A stretch of 64,000 nucleotides of DNA from Paenibacillus_F sp047238265. GTDB taxonomy: Bacteria > Bacillota > Bacilli > Paenibacillales > NBRC-103111. Position 1 is the first letter of the stretch, and every line of letters begins with the position of its first letter. The stretch spans positions 4,650,001 to 4,714,000 of the forward strand of contig NZ_JBDFMM010000001.1 of NCBI RefSeq assembly GCF_047238265.1, written 5' to 3'. Made by a program: the position numbers and the translations under genes. The notes under the pieces are model-generated. The model saw only the letters and a list, made by a program, of their open reading frames with translations. It was not told the DNA's origin and made no database searches. Shown here piece after piece: positions 49,045 through 58,182 of this stretch.

Positions 49045-49436
49045 AATGCGGAGACGCGATATGCTGCGGTATGTACTCTTGGCACGCTCTCGGTGTGCTC
49101 TCACGCTATGCACTCTTGGTGCGCTCTCAGAACGCCCTCACGTACGCGCACTCGTCGTGCTCTCTCGATACACTCTCTCGATACACTTTTTCAAAATGCT
49201 GTCCCAGGTATGCCTCCGGTTTGTCCCCGTAATGCCGGTCCGTTATCCCCGTTCTGGCTATATCCGCGATATTCCGCCTGGTATATCTTTTAGAGTGTAA
49301 AGGATTTGCCCAATGCCAGACATCAGACTCAAACGGAGGTGACGGTGCAAAACGTATAAAAGCCCGAAAGCACTTTATTTTATCCGGACGGAATCCGCCG
49401 CCATTACATCCACTTAATTTAGGAGGGAATTTATTT
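49045..49436. other. Intergenic region with imperfect ctctc-type repeats
   Basis: About 390 bases. Between 49070 and 49190 a GC-box mosaic with several CACTCTTGGTGCGCTCTC-type copies and a 13-base direct repeat (TCTCTCGATACAC) appears; no gene. The last 30 bases carry the ribosome site for the amidase-like gene. Confidence 0.5.
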
Positions 49437-50570
49437 ATGATGCTTAAAAAAATGGTCACTTCTCTGCTGCTGATTTCCGCTTTTACGACGTCTTCCGCTT
49501 TTGCCCAAACCTCCCCTTTAAACGCCAAAGACGACCTTTACCGGAAGGCCGTTCAAACGGAAGTCGAAAATTTCGTCAAAAAAGCCTATAGCCCTTATTA
49601 CACGATTAATTCCATTGAATTATCCACGTCGGATTATGCGGTTAAAGACAACCGGTTGACGGCCCGTGTGAACATTTCCTTGAATAAAACGCTCAAAGCG
49701 AAATCGGTCGACGAGCTGCCTTACGTGAAAGGATTGAAGAGCAAGCTTAATGTCTTGAAATTGCGCAAAGACGCAAGCTCCGCGGATGCGGAACAGGTCG
49801 TCAACGACCGGATGAAAGATCTCCAGGAGTATATCGGAACTTCGACGGAACAGAACGATTCCTTCCGGATTACGGCTCCTATCGTAAACGGCAGCCCCGA
49901 CCTTAACAACGCCAATCTGGAATTTTTGAACGGTCTGGTCGACTGGATTCCCGCGGATTATTTTATTCCTTCCAATGAGTCCGACATGATCGAAAACGGC
50001 GAAGAATTTGTCACGGAAGCCGTAACGACCAACAAAAACTTCCTTGTGAAGAATCCCGCCGAAGCTTCTCTGGTCCAGCCGCTTGCGGCCGTTACCTACG
50101 ACCGGATTGCCGCCAGGGATTATGCCAACAAGTGGACCTCGAACACAACGAACGCATCCGGCTATGACACGAGCAAATGGAATCCGAAATATGCCAAGCA
50201 TACCGAAAACGGCGGGGTGGACTGCGCCAACTACGTTTCCCAAGCGATTTTTGCCGGCGGAATCCCGACGGACAGCACCTGGAAACCCGAAAGCCTGGCT
50301 TGGGTAAACACCGGCCGTAACATCTCCAACGGATTGAAGCAGTATATGGTCGACAAGAAAGGCTACTTCTATAAGACCACCAAAACGACGACTCCCGCAG
50401 GCGGCTTCATCAGCGCCTTGAAATACTCGCATGTCATGTTTGTGGTTGCCAACGATACGGTCACGATGCAGTTCAGCGCTCACACCAACGACAGACTTAA
50501 AGCTTCCTTCGCCAACTTCTCCGCTTCGGACTATGAATTCTACTATATTAAATCGGCTTATTTAAAATAA
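49437..50570 (+). CDS. Secreted amidase-domain protein
   Basis: Protein of 377 residues. Signal peptide (1-24; MVTSLLLISAFTTSSAFA core, cleavage after AFA), an N-terminal domain of unknown fold (about 30-200) and a C-terminal putative amidase domain (about 215-377) with YDRIAARDYANKW, the catalytic-type Cys in GGVDCANYVSQAI, and His in YSHVMFVV. Amidase_6-like proteins are thought to act on peptidoglycan or peptides. AGGAGGG lies 9 bases before ATG. Convergent with the next gene. Confidence 0.85.
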   Translation: MMLKKMVTSLLLISAFTTSSAFAQTSPLNAKDDLYRKAVQTEVENFVKKAYSPYYTINSIELSTSDYAVKDNRLTARVNISLNKTLKAKSVDELPYVKGLKSKLNVLKLRKDASSADAEQVVNDRMKDLQEYIGTSTEQNDSFRITAPIVNGSPDLNNANLEFLNGLVDWIPADYFIPSNESDMIENGEEFVTEAVTTNKNFLVKNPAEASLVQPLAAVTYDRIAARDYANKWTSNTTNASGYDTSKWNPKYAKHTENGGVDCANYVSQAIFAGGIPTDSTWKPESLAWVNTGRNISNGLKQYMVDKKGYFYKTTKTTTPAGGFISALKYSHVMFVVANDTVTMQFSAHTNDRLKASFANFSASDYEFYYIKSAYLK

Positions 50571-50615
50571 AAGACGTATCGGGCCGGGGCAATTGCCTCG
50601 CTGACGGCTTAATCT

Positions 50616-50654
50616 CGACCCCTGTCCCGCACCCAAGCGGGGCAGGGGTTTATT
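50616..50654. terminator. Bidirectional terminator
   Basis: GACCCCTGTCCCGC / GCGGGGCAGGGGTTTA stem between convergent genes. Confidence 0.75.
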
Positions 50655-51363
50655 CTAGACGCCGGGTAACGGCGTACTCCGCCGGCTCGCGCTCTTTTAC
50701 ATACATAAATCCGCCCAGCTGCCTGGAGGAAATCAATATGCGGGCAGGCCCCAGCTTGTTCTTCATTCTGGCGATCACTTTGGAAATCCCGTCCGGCTGG
50801 ATGTACCCGTCCCACAATTTTTCCGCGATCGTGTGTTTGGTCACGACAATCCCTTCGTTTTCCACAAAAAACGAAAGCAGCGCCGCTTCTTTCTCCGAAA
50901 GCTCGGTCCTTGCATGACCGTGTTTGATGCAGAACTGTTTCGGATGAAAATAGGTCCCTTCTCCGAGATAGACAAGCTCGGAACCTGCCGCGGATTCATA
51001 CATACCGGGACAGGCCAGCACGGAGATCAGCTTATCCGGCGTTTCGGCAGCCTTGCTTTTGAGACGGGCGACGGGGTCCATTAATATTTCGCTTATGCCG
51101 ATTTCTCTGGCATAGACCGCTTCCAGCGGAGTCATGGGCTCACGGATCATCAAGAAAGTCGCCGTTCCCTGCTTGACGGACCGTTTAAGCCGGAGCCAGT
51201 CGGACTCGTCCGGGCTGTCCACAGCCAGTATCGCCTGCCCGCTGTCCGGTTCCGGGAGGCTGCCGAGCCGGGATCTCGCGTAAACGGAACAAGCCGTTTC
51301 ATTAAACAAATAGGAAAGTACGTGGGCCATATCCGGGTCATCCGTGTAGATCGAGATTGTCAT
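50650..51363 (-). CDS. Winged-helix transcriptional regulator with unusual N-terminal domain
   Basis: Protein of 237 residues. The C-terminal half (about 140-225) is an OmpR/PhoB-type winged helix (LSEKEAALLSFFVENEGIVVTKHTIAEKLWD, GGFMYVK at the wing). The N-terminal 110 residues recall a receiver-like alpha/beta fold (MTISIYTDDPDMAHVLSYLF) but the acidic phospho-acceptor pocket is not recognisable, so it may be a non-phosphorylated or orphan regulator. The ATG at 51363 has GGAGG 9 bases upstream. No kinase gene adjoins. DNA target unknown. Confidence 0.75.
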   Translation of the reverse strand: MTISIYTDDPDMAHVLSYLFNETACSVYARSRLGSLPEPDSGQAILAVDSPDESDWLRLKRSVKQGTATFLMIREPMTPLEAVYAREIGISEILMDPVARLKSKAAETPDKLISVLACPGMYESAAGSELVYLGEGTYFHPKQFCIKHGHARTELSEKEAALLSFFVENEGIVVTKHTIAEKLWDGYIQPDGISKVIARMKNKLGPARILISSRQLGGFMYVKEREPAEYAVTRRLE

Positions 51364-51543
51364 CAGCGGAGCCTCCCCCTTGCGTAATGTATAAAACAAG
51401 CCGGTTTTAACGGCGTTTCAGGTTAACACAGTAAACCTAGCAGAATAGTCTTATCCTATAGATACCAGAATTAGCCATAGTTTTCAATTATTTTTAAAAA
51501 ATAATTCCTTTTCATAGATTGAAAAAGAAAGATTATACCTGAA

Positions 51544-51583
51544 TAAAAAAGGCAGCCCCCGCTTTAAGACGGGAACTGCCTTA
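51544..51583 (-). terminator. Intrinsic terminator
   Basis: GGCAGTTCCCG / CGGGGGCTGCC stem with TTTTTTATTC tail on the minus strand, about 35 bases beyond the copper-amine-oxidase-domain gene. Confidence 0.75.
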
Positions 51584-51616
51584 TTTCATTCGAGTGCGGA
51601 TTCCGCTAACTTGTCT

Positions 51617-52678
51617 TTACTCCGCTTGGGCCGCAGCCGCTTCCGGCTCAGAGTCTACGACGATCTTCACCGCTCCGCCGATAGGAGGCAGGCTTTTCGT
51701 CATGACGCCGTTGTAGAAGCCGATGACTTTCGCGCCTTTCACGAGCGCCTTCTTGTCCGCTTTGGCGCCTTGTCTATCAATCACTTCCGTGTTATCGGAA
51801 AGACGCAGAACGATTTCGTTCTGGGACTGCTCGGTAAGCCCTTGACCTTTAATGGTCAAGCTTTGGCTGCCGTCATCCCCCGTACGCACTTCTTCTACAG
51901 TGCCGGAAGTGCCAAGCAACTTCTCGGCATCCGCCGAGTAGCCGGATACGGTAATCTTGTATGTAGGCGTTTGAGGCGGCAGACTCATTGTCATGACCAT
52001 GGCGTGCTCCGCTTCGACGATTTGACCGAGCGCAAGCTGATCGAACGTAAGCTTGTCTCCTTTGTCAGTGGCAAATACCGTGTCGTCGCCCACGTTGAGT
52101 ACGATTCCGGCCGTACCGAAGCCTTGGATTTGAACGGCTTTATAGCCTTCCGCGTTGCGGATGGACGTTACAACGCCTTTAGTCATGACGTTCTCCTTCT
52201 TCTCGTCAAAAGAAATGGAAACGGAATTGCCTTTCGCCGTTACCGTTCCATGAAGAATTTCGCCGGCAAACGAAGCCGGTACGTAAAGCTTGCTGTTTAC
52301 AAGCTCGGGAGCGGTGCCGAGCGTCTTGTACATTTTGTTCAACACATAACGGTCTTCACCGGTTTTCACGAGCGTCCAGATACGGTCCTTGGACAGTTCG
52401 ACGGAGTAATCCTCCTGGTTCCATTTCAGTTCCATACCGATTGCTTCGGCCACGGCGCGAAGCGGAATCATTGCCTCCTGAGCACCCGCTTTCACGTATC
52501 CTTCCGCTTCCAGAACCTGATTGTTGACGGTCACTTGTACGGACTCCGAAACTGCCGCACTGATCGGGACGATGTTGTCCGCCTTCGTAACGACAGCCGG
52601 CGATGCGTATGCCGCCCCCGTTGTCATGGCCATGGATACGGCCAGAACGGCCAGTCCTTTTTTCATTCCATTGTTCAT
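51617..52678 (-). CDS. Secreted copper-amine-oxidase N-terminal-domain protein
   Basis: Protein of 353 residues with a signal peptide (1-26, cleavage near AYA) and a copper-amine-oxidase N-terminal domain (about 45-160, GAQEAMIPLRAVAEAIGMELKW, NSKLYVPASFAGEIL), then a beta-rich C-terminal part (about 165-340) of unknown fold that contains a repeated MVMTMSLPPQTP / GVMTKSLPPIGG motif. Typical of cell-surface proteins in Paenibacillaceae; not catalytic. AGGGAAAG precedes the ATG. Monocistronic. Confidence 0.85.
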   Translation of the reverse strand: MNNGMKKGLAVLAVSMAMTTGAAYASPAVVTKADNIVPISAAVSESVQVTVNNQVLEAEGYVKAGAQEAMIPLRAVAEAIGMELKWNQEDYSVELSKDRIWTLVKTGEDRYVLNKMYKTLGTAPELVNSKLYVPASFAGEILHGTVTAKGNSVSISFDEKKENVMTKGVVTSIRNAEGYKAVQIQGFGTAGIVLNVGDDTVFATDKGDKLTFDQLALGQIVEAEHAMVMTMSLPPQTPTYKITVSGYSADAEKLLGTSGTVEEVRTGDDGSQSLTIKGQGLTEQSQNEIVLRLSDNTEVIDRQGAKADKKALVKGAKVIGFYNGVMTKSLPPIGGAVKIVVDSEPEAAAAQAE

Positions 52679-52801
52679 GCTGTTCTTTCCCTTCTGTGTG
52701 TGATGAAAGTGACTTACTTAATTTCAGACGTAAATCATGCATAATTGTTGCATAAAGATGCAAAGTTATAAGGGATGTAATGGATATTTAAAAGCGTAAA
52801 A

Positions 52802-52841
52802 ATAAAAAAAGTGTATGTCCCATGCGGGCATACACACTTTA
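52802..52841 (-). terminator. Intrinsic terminator
   Basis: AAGTGTGTATGCCC / GGGACATACACTTTTTTT on the minus strand, ends the 52848 gene. Confidence 0.8.
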
Positions 52842-52847
52842 TAGGAT

Positions 52848-53132
52848 TTAGTTTCCATGTGCCATGACGGTCAGATCGTCCAGTTCGATCTTGCGGATCT
52901 GGTTGCTCATAAATTCCTTCACGGGATCGAGCACCTGCATCGGATTCGGCACATCCCTCATGTCCTCCCACTCGCATTCCACGCCTTTGCCTCCCGCAAA
53001 GCCCGCAAACATCTGACAGCCGCTGCAGAAATCGCTCTTCTGCCGCTCGTCCAGCTCCACGACTTTATTTCTCAAGCAGCAGTATACCTCATTATGTTCG
53101 TTCCGGTAGTTTATATGATGAATCGGTGTCAT
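52848..53132 (-). CDS. Small cysteine-rich hypothetical protein
   Basis: Protein of 94 residues with five Cys in the first half (YCCLRNK, FCSGCQMFAG, ECEW), an arrangement compatible with zinc or iron-sulfur binding, plus an acidic helical tail. The ATG at 53132 has AAAGGAG 7 bases upstream; the frame is open 21 codons further back without a ribosome site. Unknown function. Terminator downstream. Confidence 0.65.
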   Translation of the reverse strand: MTPIHHINYRNEHNEVYCCLRNKVVELDERQKSDFCSGCQMFAGFAGGKGVECEWEDMRDVPNPMQVLDPVKEFMSNQIRKIELDDLTVMAHGN

Positions 53133-53197
53133 CGTCAACACTCCTTTTGTTCGTATATGGAAACAGCGGAGCTGAAGCTGCCGGAAAAAACGCAATC

Positions 53198-53228
53198 AGA
53201 AAAGACCCGCGCCGCAGCGGGGTCTCCT
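53198..53228 (-). terminator. Intrinsic terminator
   Basis: GACCCCGC / GCGGGTC stem followed by TTTTC on the minus strand, after the 53246 gene. Confidence 0.65.
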
Positions 53229-53245
53229 GACCCTTTCTATGGGAG

Positions 53246-53701
53246 CTACTGAATGGGATCGGGAATCAGTCCGGTTTGCTTCAACTCGCTGTTGGTTTTC
53301 ATTTTTTTCATTTCGTTGCCCAGCCTGCGGAGATCGTAAGAATCCGTCGCCATGTACCCGTTGCTGGCCGTCTCGACGGTGTGAGGGCGTTTGTTCGGCT
53401 GGTTCAAATAGTCGGCAAGCTCTTTCATGCGGCAGATGGCCGCTTCCACGACACGGGAAGGCGGCTGCTCCTCCGTATCGAAACGGGTGTGGCCCAGGTA
53501 TACTTCCGTATGCCCGTTCTCCAGAAGCCGGGTCGGTACGGCCAGCGTGTAGATCCGCTGCGTAATGGAATCCGCAAAGGTAGTGACATATAGTTGGTTC
53601 TCATGGGTCCGGGGACGCACGAAACCAAACTCGCTTAACGTCTTGTGAACAAATGAAAAGGGCCTCGTCATCGTTGCCAGCGTCTTACTGAACTCCTTCA
53701 T
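53246..53701 (-). CDS. Hypothetical protein
   Basis: Polar cytosolic-looking protein of 151 residues from MKEFSKTLATMTRPF. Mixed alpha/beta (EVYLGHTRFDTEEQPP, ITQRIYTLAVPTRLL), no recognised family, one Cys. The ATG at 53701 has GGAGG 8 bases upstream; the longer open frame has no support. It follows the ABC exporter gene by 91 bases on the same strand. Confidence 0.65.
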   Translation of the reverse strand: MKEFSKTLATMTRPFSFVHKTLSEFGFVRPRTHENQLYVTTFADSITQRIYTLAVPTRLLENGHTEVYLGHTRFDTEEQPPSRVVEAAICRMKELADYLNQPNKRPHTVETASNGYMATDSYDLRRLGNEMKKMKTNSELKQTGLIPDPIQ

Positions 53702-53792
53702 TGGAAATTCCTCCTTTGAATTCGTTACAGTACGCATCTCCCGCCGTACTCCGAAATATCCGATTGGAACCATCGGTGTTCTTTGTTTAGAT

Positions 53793-55613
53793 TCAAGGGG
53801 CCATTGTGTCATTTGTCTGTCCGCGAAACTGCGTCCGGTACAGACGTGCGTAGAGACCGTCAACTTCCATCATTTCCTTGTGGGTGCCCGACTCCACAAT
53901 TCTTCCTTTCTGCAGAACCAGAATACGGTCCGCATGAAGAATCGTCGAGAGGCGGTGCGCAATGACCAGCGTCGTCCGTTCTTTCATCAGCTGCTCCAGG
54001 GCAGCCTGAACGAAAGCTTCGGATTCCGAATCCAGGTGGGAAGTCGCTTCGTCCAGAATCAGGATGCGCGGGTTTTTGAGCAGGGCTCTGGCGATTGCCA
54101 GACGCTGCCGTTCACCGCCCGAAAGACGGTGTCCGCGTTCGCCGACCATGGTGTCGAATCCCTGCGGCAGAGACTGCACGAAGTCGTAAATATACGCTTG
54201 CCTGCAGGCATTCGCAAGCTCTTCCTCCGTGGCGTCTTCTTTGGCGAAGAGCAGATTTTCCCGCACGGTGGCATGAAAGAGGAACGATTCCTGCGTCACG
54301 TAGGCAATCTGACGGCGGAGCGACGACAGACTAACCTTTTTCACATCGAATCCGTCTATCTCTATAGTGCCCTCCGTCGGATCATGGAGTCTTGCCATCA
54401 GACTGATAAGGGTCGATTTGCCCGCTCCGCTGGGACCGACCAGTGCAACAACTTCACCCGCTTCCGCTTGGAAGGAAATATCGGATAGAACCGTATTACC
54501 CGGCGAGTAGGCAAATGAAACATCGCGTACGGCTATGCTTCCGCGCACCGGAGGAAGCCCGGGCGCTCCCTCCTTCTCCTCCACTTCGGCCTTCATATCC
54601 TGATAATCGAAAATGCGCTGGAATACGCCGAGCGCGGTCGCGACTTCCACATGCAGGTTAAGCAGGGTCCCGACGGGACTGTACAGCCGTCCGAGATAAG
54701 CCGCAAAGGCCACGATACCGCCTATGCTCATACTCCCCTGGATGACGGAGTAGCCTCCGTACATATAAATGACGGCGGTGCCGAGCGGGCCCAGCACTCC
54801 GAGAAACATCATATACCAGCGGCCGATCAGGTTAAGACGGAGCTCCAGATCCATCACCTGCTGGTTCATACCGTTAAACCGCTCCTCCTGCTCTTTCTCC
54901 CGCGTGAAAATCCGGGTGAGCATAGCGCCGGAAACGCCGAAAATCTCTCCGAGCTGCGCCGACATATCGGCGCGGACTTTTTGCGTTTCTCCGCGCAGGC
55001 GTTTGCGGACGCCGGAAACTTTGCGTACGGGCAAAATGAAGGCGGGCAGGATGATCAGCGCCACGATGGCCAGACGCCAGTCGAGGGCGAAAAGGATGCC
55101 GACGGTCGTGACGACGACGACGATCTGGGTAATCGACGACACGACGAGGCTGGTGACGACGGTCTGGACCGCCTGGATATCCTCCGTCAGCCTCTGGACC
55201 ACTTCCCCGGCCCGGGCTGCGGTAAAGAAAGACATGGACTGCCGCTGGAGATTGCGGAAAAGGGTCATCCGCAGGTCTCTCATGACGCCTTGGGCGACTT
55301 TCGTGTTCAAGTGATTCTGCGCCACTCCGAGCATGCCGCTGAGCAGCGGCAGAGCGACAAGCAGTACGGCAAAGACGGCAAGCAGCCGGAAACTCTGCTG
55401 CGGGATGGCGATGTCGATGATTTCTTTCATAACGAGCGGAGGAACGAGGCCGAGTACGGCTCCTCCGAGAGCAAGCAGGACGATCACCGTCAATTGTCCC
55501 CGGTAAGGCCGGAACAGTCCCAAAATGCGGCGCAGGGATACTTCTTTGAGGGTCGCTTTGGGCATTCTTCCCCCGTTCCGATCACCCAGTCCTCCGCCAA
55601 ATCCGTTTCTCAT
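53793..55613 (-). CDS. Type I ABC exporter, homodimeric half-transporter (MsbA/BmrA-like)
   Basis: Half-transporter of 606 residues: N-terminal six-helix domain (about 40-340) and ATPase domain (about 365-600) with Walker A GPSGAGKST, signature LSGGERQRL and Walker B ILILDEATSHLD. Homologues expel drugs, lipids or peptides; substrate unknown. The listed start at ATG 55613 keeps a Gly-rich head; an internal ATG at 55565, preceded by GGGGGAAG, is a possible alternative. No adjoining substrate gene. Convergent relationships: none; lies alone with yyaC upstream. Confidence 0.9.
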   Translation of the reverse strand: MRNGFGGGLGDRNGGRMPKATLKEVSLRRILGLFRPYRGQLTVIVLLALGGAVLGLVPPLVMKEIIDIAIPQQSFRLLAVFAVLLVALPLLSGMLGVAQNHLNTKVAQGVMRDLRMTLFRNLQRQSMSFFTAARAGEVVQRLTEDIQAVQTVVTSLVVSSITQIVVVVTTVGILFALDWRLAIVALIILPAFILPVRKVSGVRKRLRGETQKVRADMSAQLGEIFGVSGAMLTRIFTREKEQEERFNGMNQQVMDLELRLNLIGRWYMMFLGVLGPLGTAVIYMYGGYSVIQGSMSIGGIVAFAAYLGRLYSPVGTLLNLHVEVATALGVFQRIFDYQDMKAEVEEKEGAPGLPPVRGSIAVRDVSFAYSPGNTVLSDISFQAEAGEVVALVGPSGAGKSTLISLMARLHDPTEGTIEIDGFDVKKVSLSSLRRQIAYVTQESFLFHATVRENLLFAKEDATEEELANACRQAYIYDFVQSLPQGFDTMVGERGHRLSGGERQRLAIARALLKNPRILILDEATSHLDSESEAFVQAALEQLMKERTTLVIAHRLSTILHADRILVLQKGRIVESGTHKEMMEVDGLYARLYRTQFRGQTNDTMAP

Positions 55614-55966
55614 GTGTATGGTTCATCTCCCTGTTTTATTCGTGTGTGCGGCGAAGAAAGTTTACAAAAGCATACAAGCCTGCGGCTGGTTGTCCGCGGG
55701 TTCATCGGGCGGACTCAGGGACGCAGGCTTCGCAACTTAGCGGCGCAATTGTATAATGATAGCATATTGAGGGGGCCTTCACCCGCCGGGGCAAAACCGC
55801 TGCAGATTTCCACTGGGGGCGCAGCCTAGAGGCAGCCGCTTTTGGCGCAGCGGGCGCGGCGGCGTTAGGAGCTTGTACGACCGGCGCGGGCCGGAATTCC
55901 GCACGGCGGCGGGGCTATCATCCGCCGGAAGAACCCGTAGCGCCGCTGCTCACGGCCCCGGCAGGC
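55614..55966. other. Intergenic region
   Basis: About 350 GC-rich bases. A plus-strand TATAAT with weak TTCGCA at 17 bases (55729-55758) occurs but no plus-strand gene follows. No gene supported. Confidence 0.45.
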
Positions 55967-56548
55967 TTAGACGCGGGCAGGCGGCGGGAATGCCGCTTGG
56001 ACGGCGCCGGCGATCTCCCGGGCCATGCCGATGACCCGGTTCAGCGAGGTCGTCTGAAGCACGGCGTACTGCCTGGGGCCGTCGGCGTTCACGATGGCGG
56101 CGACGGTGTAGTCGCCGACGAGCGGAAGGTTCTTGCCGAGCAACTTGCCCGGGAAAATCGGCCGGTTCGACACCTGGTACAGCCCGACGGAAGACGGCTG
56201 TCCCAGACACGCGTCGATGCCGATGACCGCGGCTCCCGCCGGGATCTCCGCCAGGCGCCGCACGAGATTGCTCGCATCGCAGGGATGCTCCAGGGTGCCG
56301 ATGACGCTGTAGCCGGCTTCGGCCAGCATGGAACCGACGAGCGGACCGAGGGCGTCTCCCGTCGAGCGGTCGGTGCCGATGCAGACGAACACGCACGGAA
56401 GCCCGGCGCCCGCTTCTTCCCGGATTTCCGAGAAGAAGGCGGGGAGCTGTCTTCCGGCTACTTTCTTCCAGTAGCCGTCTTTGGAGGCTTTGGGAGCCGA
56501 TGGTTTGGCGAGGCTTGCGGCTTCCGCGTCGTTCCGGGAAATGTCCAT
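55967..56548 (-). CDS. yyaC: YyaC-like spore protease (germination-protease-fold)
   Basis: Protein of 193 residues: N-terminal 30 polar residues, then the GPR/hydrogenase-maturation-peptidase-like fold with CIGTDRSTGDALGPLVGS (about 54-71), GIDACLGQP and VGDYTVAAIVN. YyaC is a sporulation-specific relative of the spore protease, function not fully known; catalytic-type Asp residues (TDRS, DALG) are present. AAAGGAGG lies 7 bases before the ATG. A perfect 21-base tandem duplication lies just upstream (56565-56606). Confidence 0.85.
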   Translation of the reverse strand: MDISRNDAEAASLAKPSAPKASKDGYWKKVAGRQLPAFFSEIREEAGAGLPCVFVCIGTDRSTGDALGPLVGSMLAEAGYSVIGTLEHPCDASNLVRRLAEIPAGAAVIGIDACLGQPSSVGLYQVSNRPIFPGKLLGKNLPLVGDYTVAAIVNADGPRQYAVLQTTSLNRVIGMAREIAGAVQAAFPPPARV

Positions 56549-56564
56549 GCGAGGGCCTCCTTTC

Positions 56565-56606
56565 TCAGGTTACGTTGTTTGGGCATCAGGTTACGTTGTT
56601 TGGGCA
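56565..56606. repeat. Perfect tandem duplication, 2 x 21 bases, in the yyaC leader
   Basis: The 21-base unit at 56565-56585 (begins TCAGGTTACG) is repeated without change at 56586-56606, directly upstream of the yyaC ribosome site. Confidence 0.85.
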
Positions 56607-56911
56607 AATTGTCAGGAACAGCTGTATGTCACGGTCGTGACGTATCGGCAGGAGTACTGTGAGAACGAATCGGCAAGGGCGCCGCAAAACACCCCGTTAT
56701 GTGGTGCCATGGTCTGCCGTTATCATGTACCCTGCAATTATACGGTGCCGTGTGCGCCGATATCTTGCGATATCCGAACACCAAAAAAGGAAGAGCCTTG
56801 TTTATACAAGGCCGGATGTGCGGACGGCTTCTACTCACCTGAATTTCGCCGCAAGCTCCGGCCACTCTTTTATCCCTAGTTCCCTATTATTGTTCCATAA
56901 GGAGGCTGCTC
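56607..56911. other. Intergenic region
   Basis: About 300 bases between the divergent yyaC and glycosyltransferase genes. A GCCTTG/CAAGGC hairpin (56795-56812) with T-run on the minus strand is present but no minus-strand gene ends there. The AAGGAGG for the glycosyltransferase is at the right edge. No gene supported. Confidence 0.45.
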
Positions 56912-58084
56912 ATGTCCATAGCCGGAATATTCGCTCTGGTTATTCTGCTCTACTGGCTGGCCGTGCTGGCGGATCACCTGCGGAGCGTGAAGCTGTTCCG
57001 CGAACTGCCCCCTTCCGGTCCGCTCCCGGAACCTCCTCCTCTCGTTTCGGTTATTATCGCGGCCAAAGAGGAAGAAACGACGATCCGCGATACTGTGCGG
57101 CATCTGCTCGCGCAAACGTATCCCCGGCTGGAGCTGGTCGTTGTAAACGACCGCTCGCAGGACGGGACCGGGCGCACGCTGGACGAGCTCAAACGCTGGT
57201 CCGAGGAGCGCGGGGATGTCCGCATTCCCATGCGGGTAATCCACGTGACCCGCCTGCCGGGCGGATGGCTCGGCAAAAACCACGCCCTGTACCAGGGCTA
57301 CCGTCAGGCCCGCGGTCAGTGGCTGCTGTTTACGGACGCCGACATCCGCTTTCACCCGGATACGGTGATGGAAGCGGTAGGCTTTGCGCTGAGCGAGCAT
57401 GCGGACCATCTGACGCTTACGCCCCGCATGACGGCGCCCACCTTCTGGCTGCGCAGCTTTATCCGCCACTTCCTCTTCTCCCTGAGCCTGTTCATCCGGC
57501 CGTGGCGCGCGAATCTGGACGGGGAACGTAAAGGCGGCATGGGCATCGGCGCGTTCAATCTCATTCACCGGCGGGCTTATGAAGCGATCGGGACACACGA
57601 AGCGATCGCCCTCCGGCCGGACGACGATCTCCAGCTCGGCGCGCGGGTGAAGCTGGCCGGTCTCCGCCAGAGGCTGGCATCGGGGCGCAGCAGGCTCCAG
57701 GTCGAATGGTATCCGAGCATGATAGCGGCAATCCGGGGGCTGGAGAAAAACTTGTTCTCCGGTTTCGGCTACAAGGTTTCTCTGGCCGCCGCCGCAGGAG
57801 CCGGCCAGCTCCTGCTGTTTACGTTTCCCTGGCTCGGCATGCTTCTCTACGGCGACTGGCGCAGTCTCGTCCATCTGGCCAGCGTATTAATTATGACGGC
57901 TCTTTACCGGAAGCAGATCCGGATGATGGCAGGTACACCGGGCCTCGATATCCTTGCGATTCCGGCGAGTGCGGCTCTGCTCGTCTACGTGCTTGTCCGG
58001 TCCGTAGGACTGGCGCTCAAGCAAGGCGGTGTCTACTGGCGCGGAACGTTTTATTCCTTGACCGATCTTAAAAAAATGAAATAA
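56912..58084 (+). CDS. GT2-family membrane glycosyltransferase
   Basis: Protein of 390 residues: N-terminal membrane helix (about 5-22), GT2 domain (about 42-250) with VSVIIAAKEEE, the VVNDRSQDGT segment, DADI (DXD-like) and DDDLQLG motifs, and two to three C-terminal helices (about 290-370). Resembles CrtQ-like or hopene/carotenoid-associated glycosyltransferases; the sugar acceptor is not identifiable. AAGGAGG precedes the ATG by 6 bases. Confidence 0.88.
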   Translation: MSIAGIFALVILLYWLAVLADHLRSVKLFRELPPSGPLPEPPPLVSVIIAAKEEETTIRDTVRHLLAQTYPRLELVVVNDRSQDGTGRTLDELKRWSEERGDVRIPMRVIHVTRLPGGWLGKNHALYQGYRQARGQWLLFTDADIRFHPDTVMEAVGFALSEHADHLTLTPRMTAPTFWLRSFIRHFLFSLSLFIRPWRANLDGERKGGMGIGAFNLIHRRAYEAIGTHEAIALRPDDDLQLGARVKLAGLRQRLASGRSRLQVEWYPSMIAAIRGLEKNLFSGFGYKVSLAAAAGAGQLLLFTFPWLGMLLYGDWRSLVHLASVLIMTALYRKQIRMMAGTPGLDILAIPASAALLVYVLVRSVGLALKQGGVYWRGTFYSLTDLKKMK

Positions 58085-58182
58085 CGATCATTTGTGAAAG
58101 AAACCATTACAGAATGTTTACAACTGAAGCATTTTGTTTATTGTATAATGAAGAGGAATAAATAAGAGGAGGAGAGTCTTCC

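Noticed and set aside
47899..49113. Minus-strand 404-codon frame opposite the DUF2167 gene
   Set aside because: Very high Arg content and overlap with the GC-rich tail; antisense shadow.
55729..55758. Plus-strand promoter TTCGCA-N17-TATAAT
   Set aside because: No plus-strand gene follows for more than 1 kb, the -35 is weak.
54651..55829. Plus-strand 392-codon frame opposite the ABC exporter
   Set aside because: Antisense of the conserved transmembrane and ATPase domains, biased composition, no start signal.
56629..56911. Short frames upstream of the glycosyltransferase
   Set aside because: No ribosome sites and no recognisable product.
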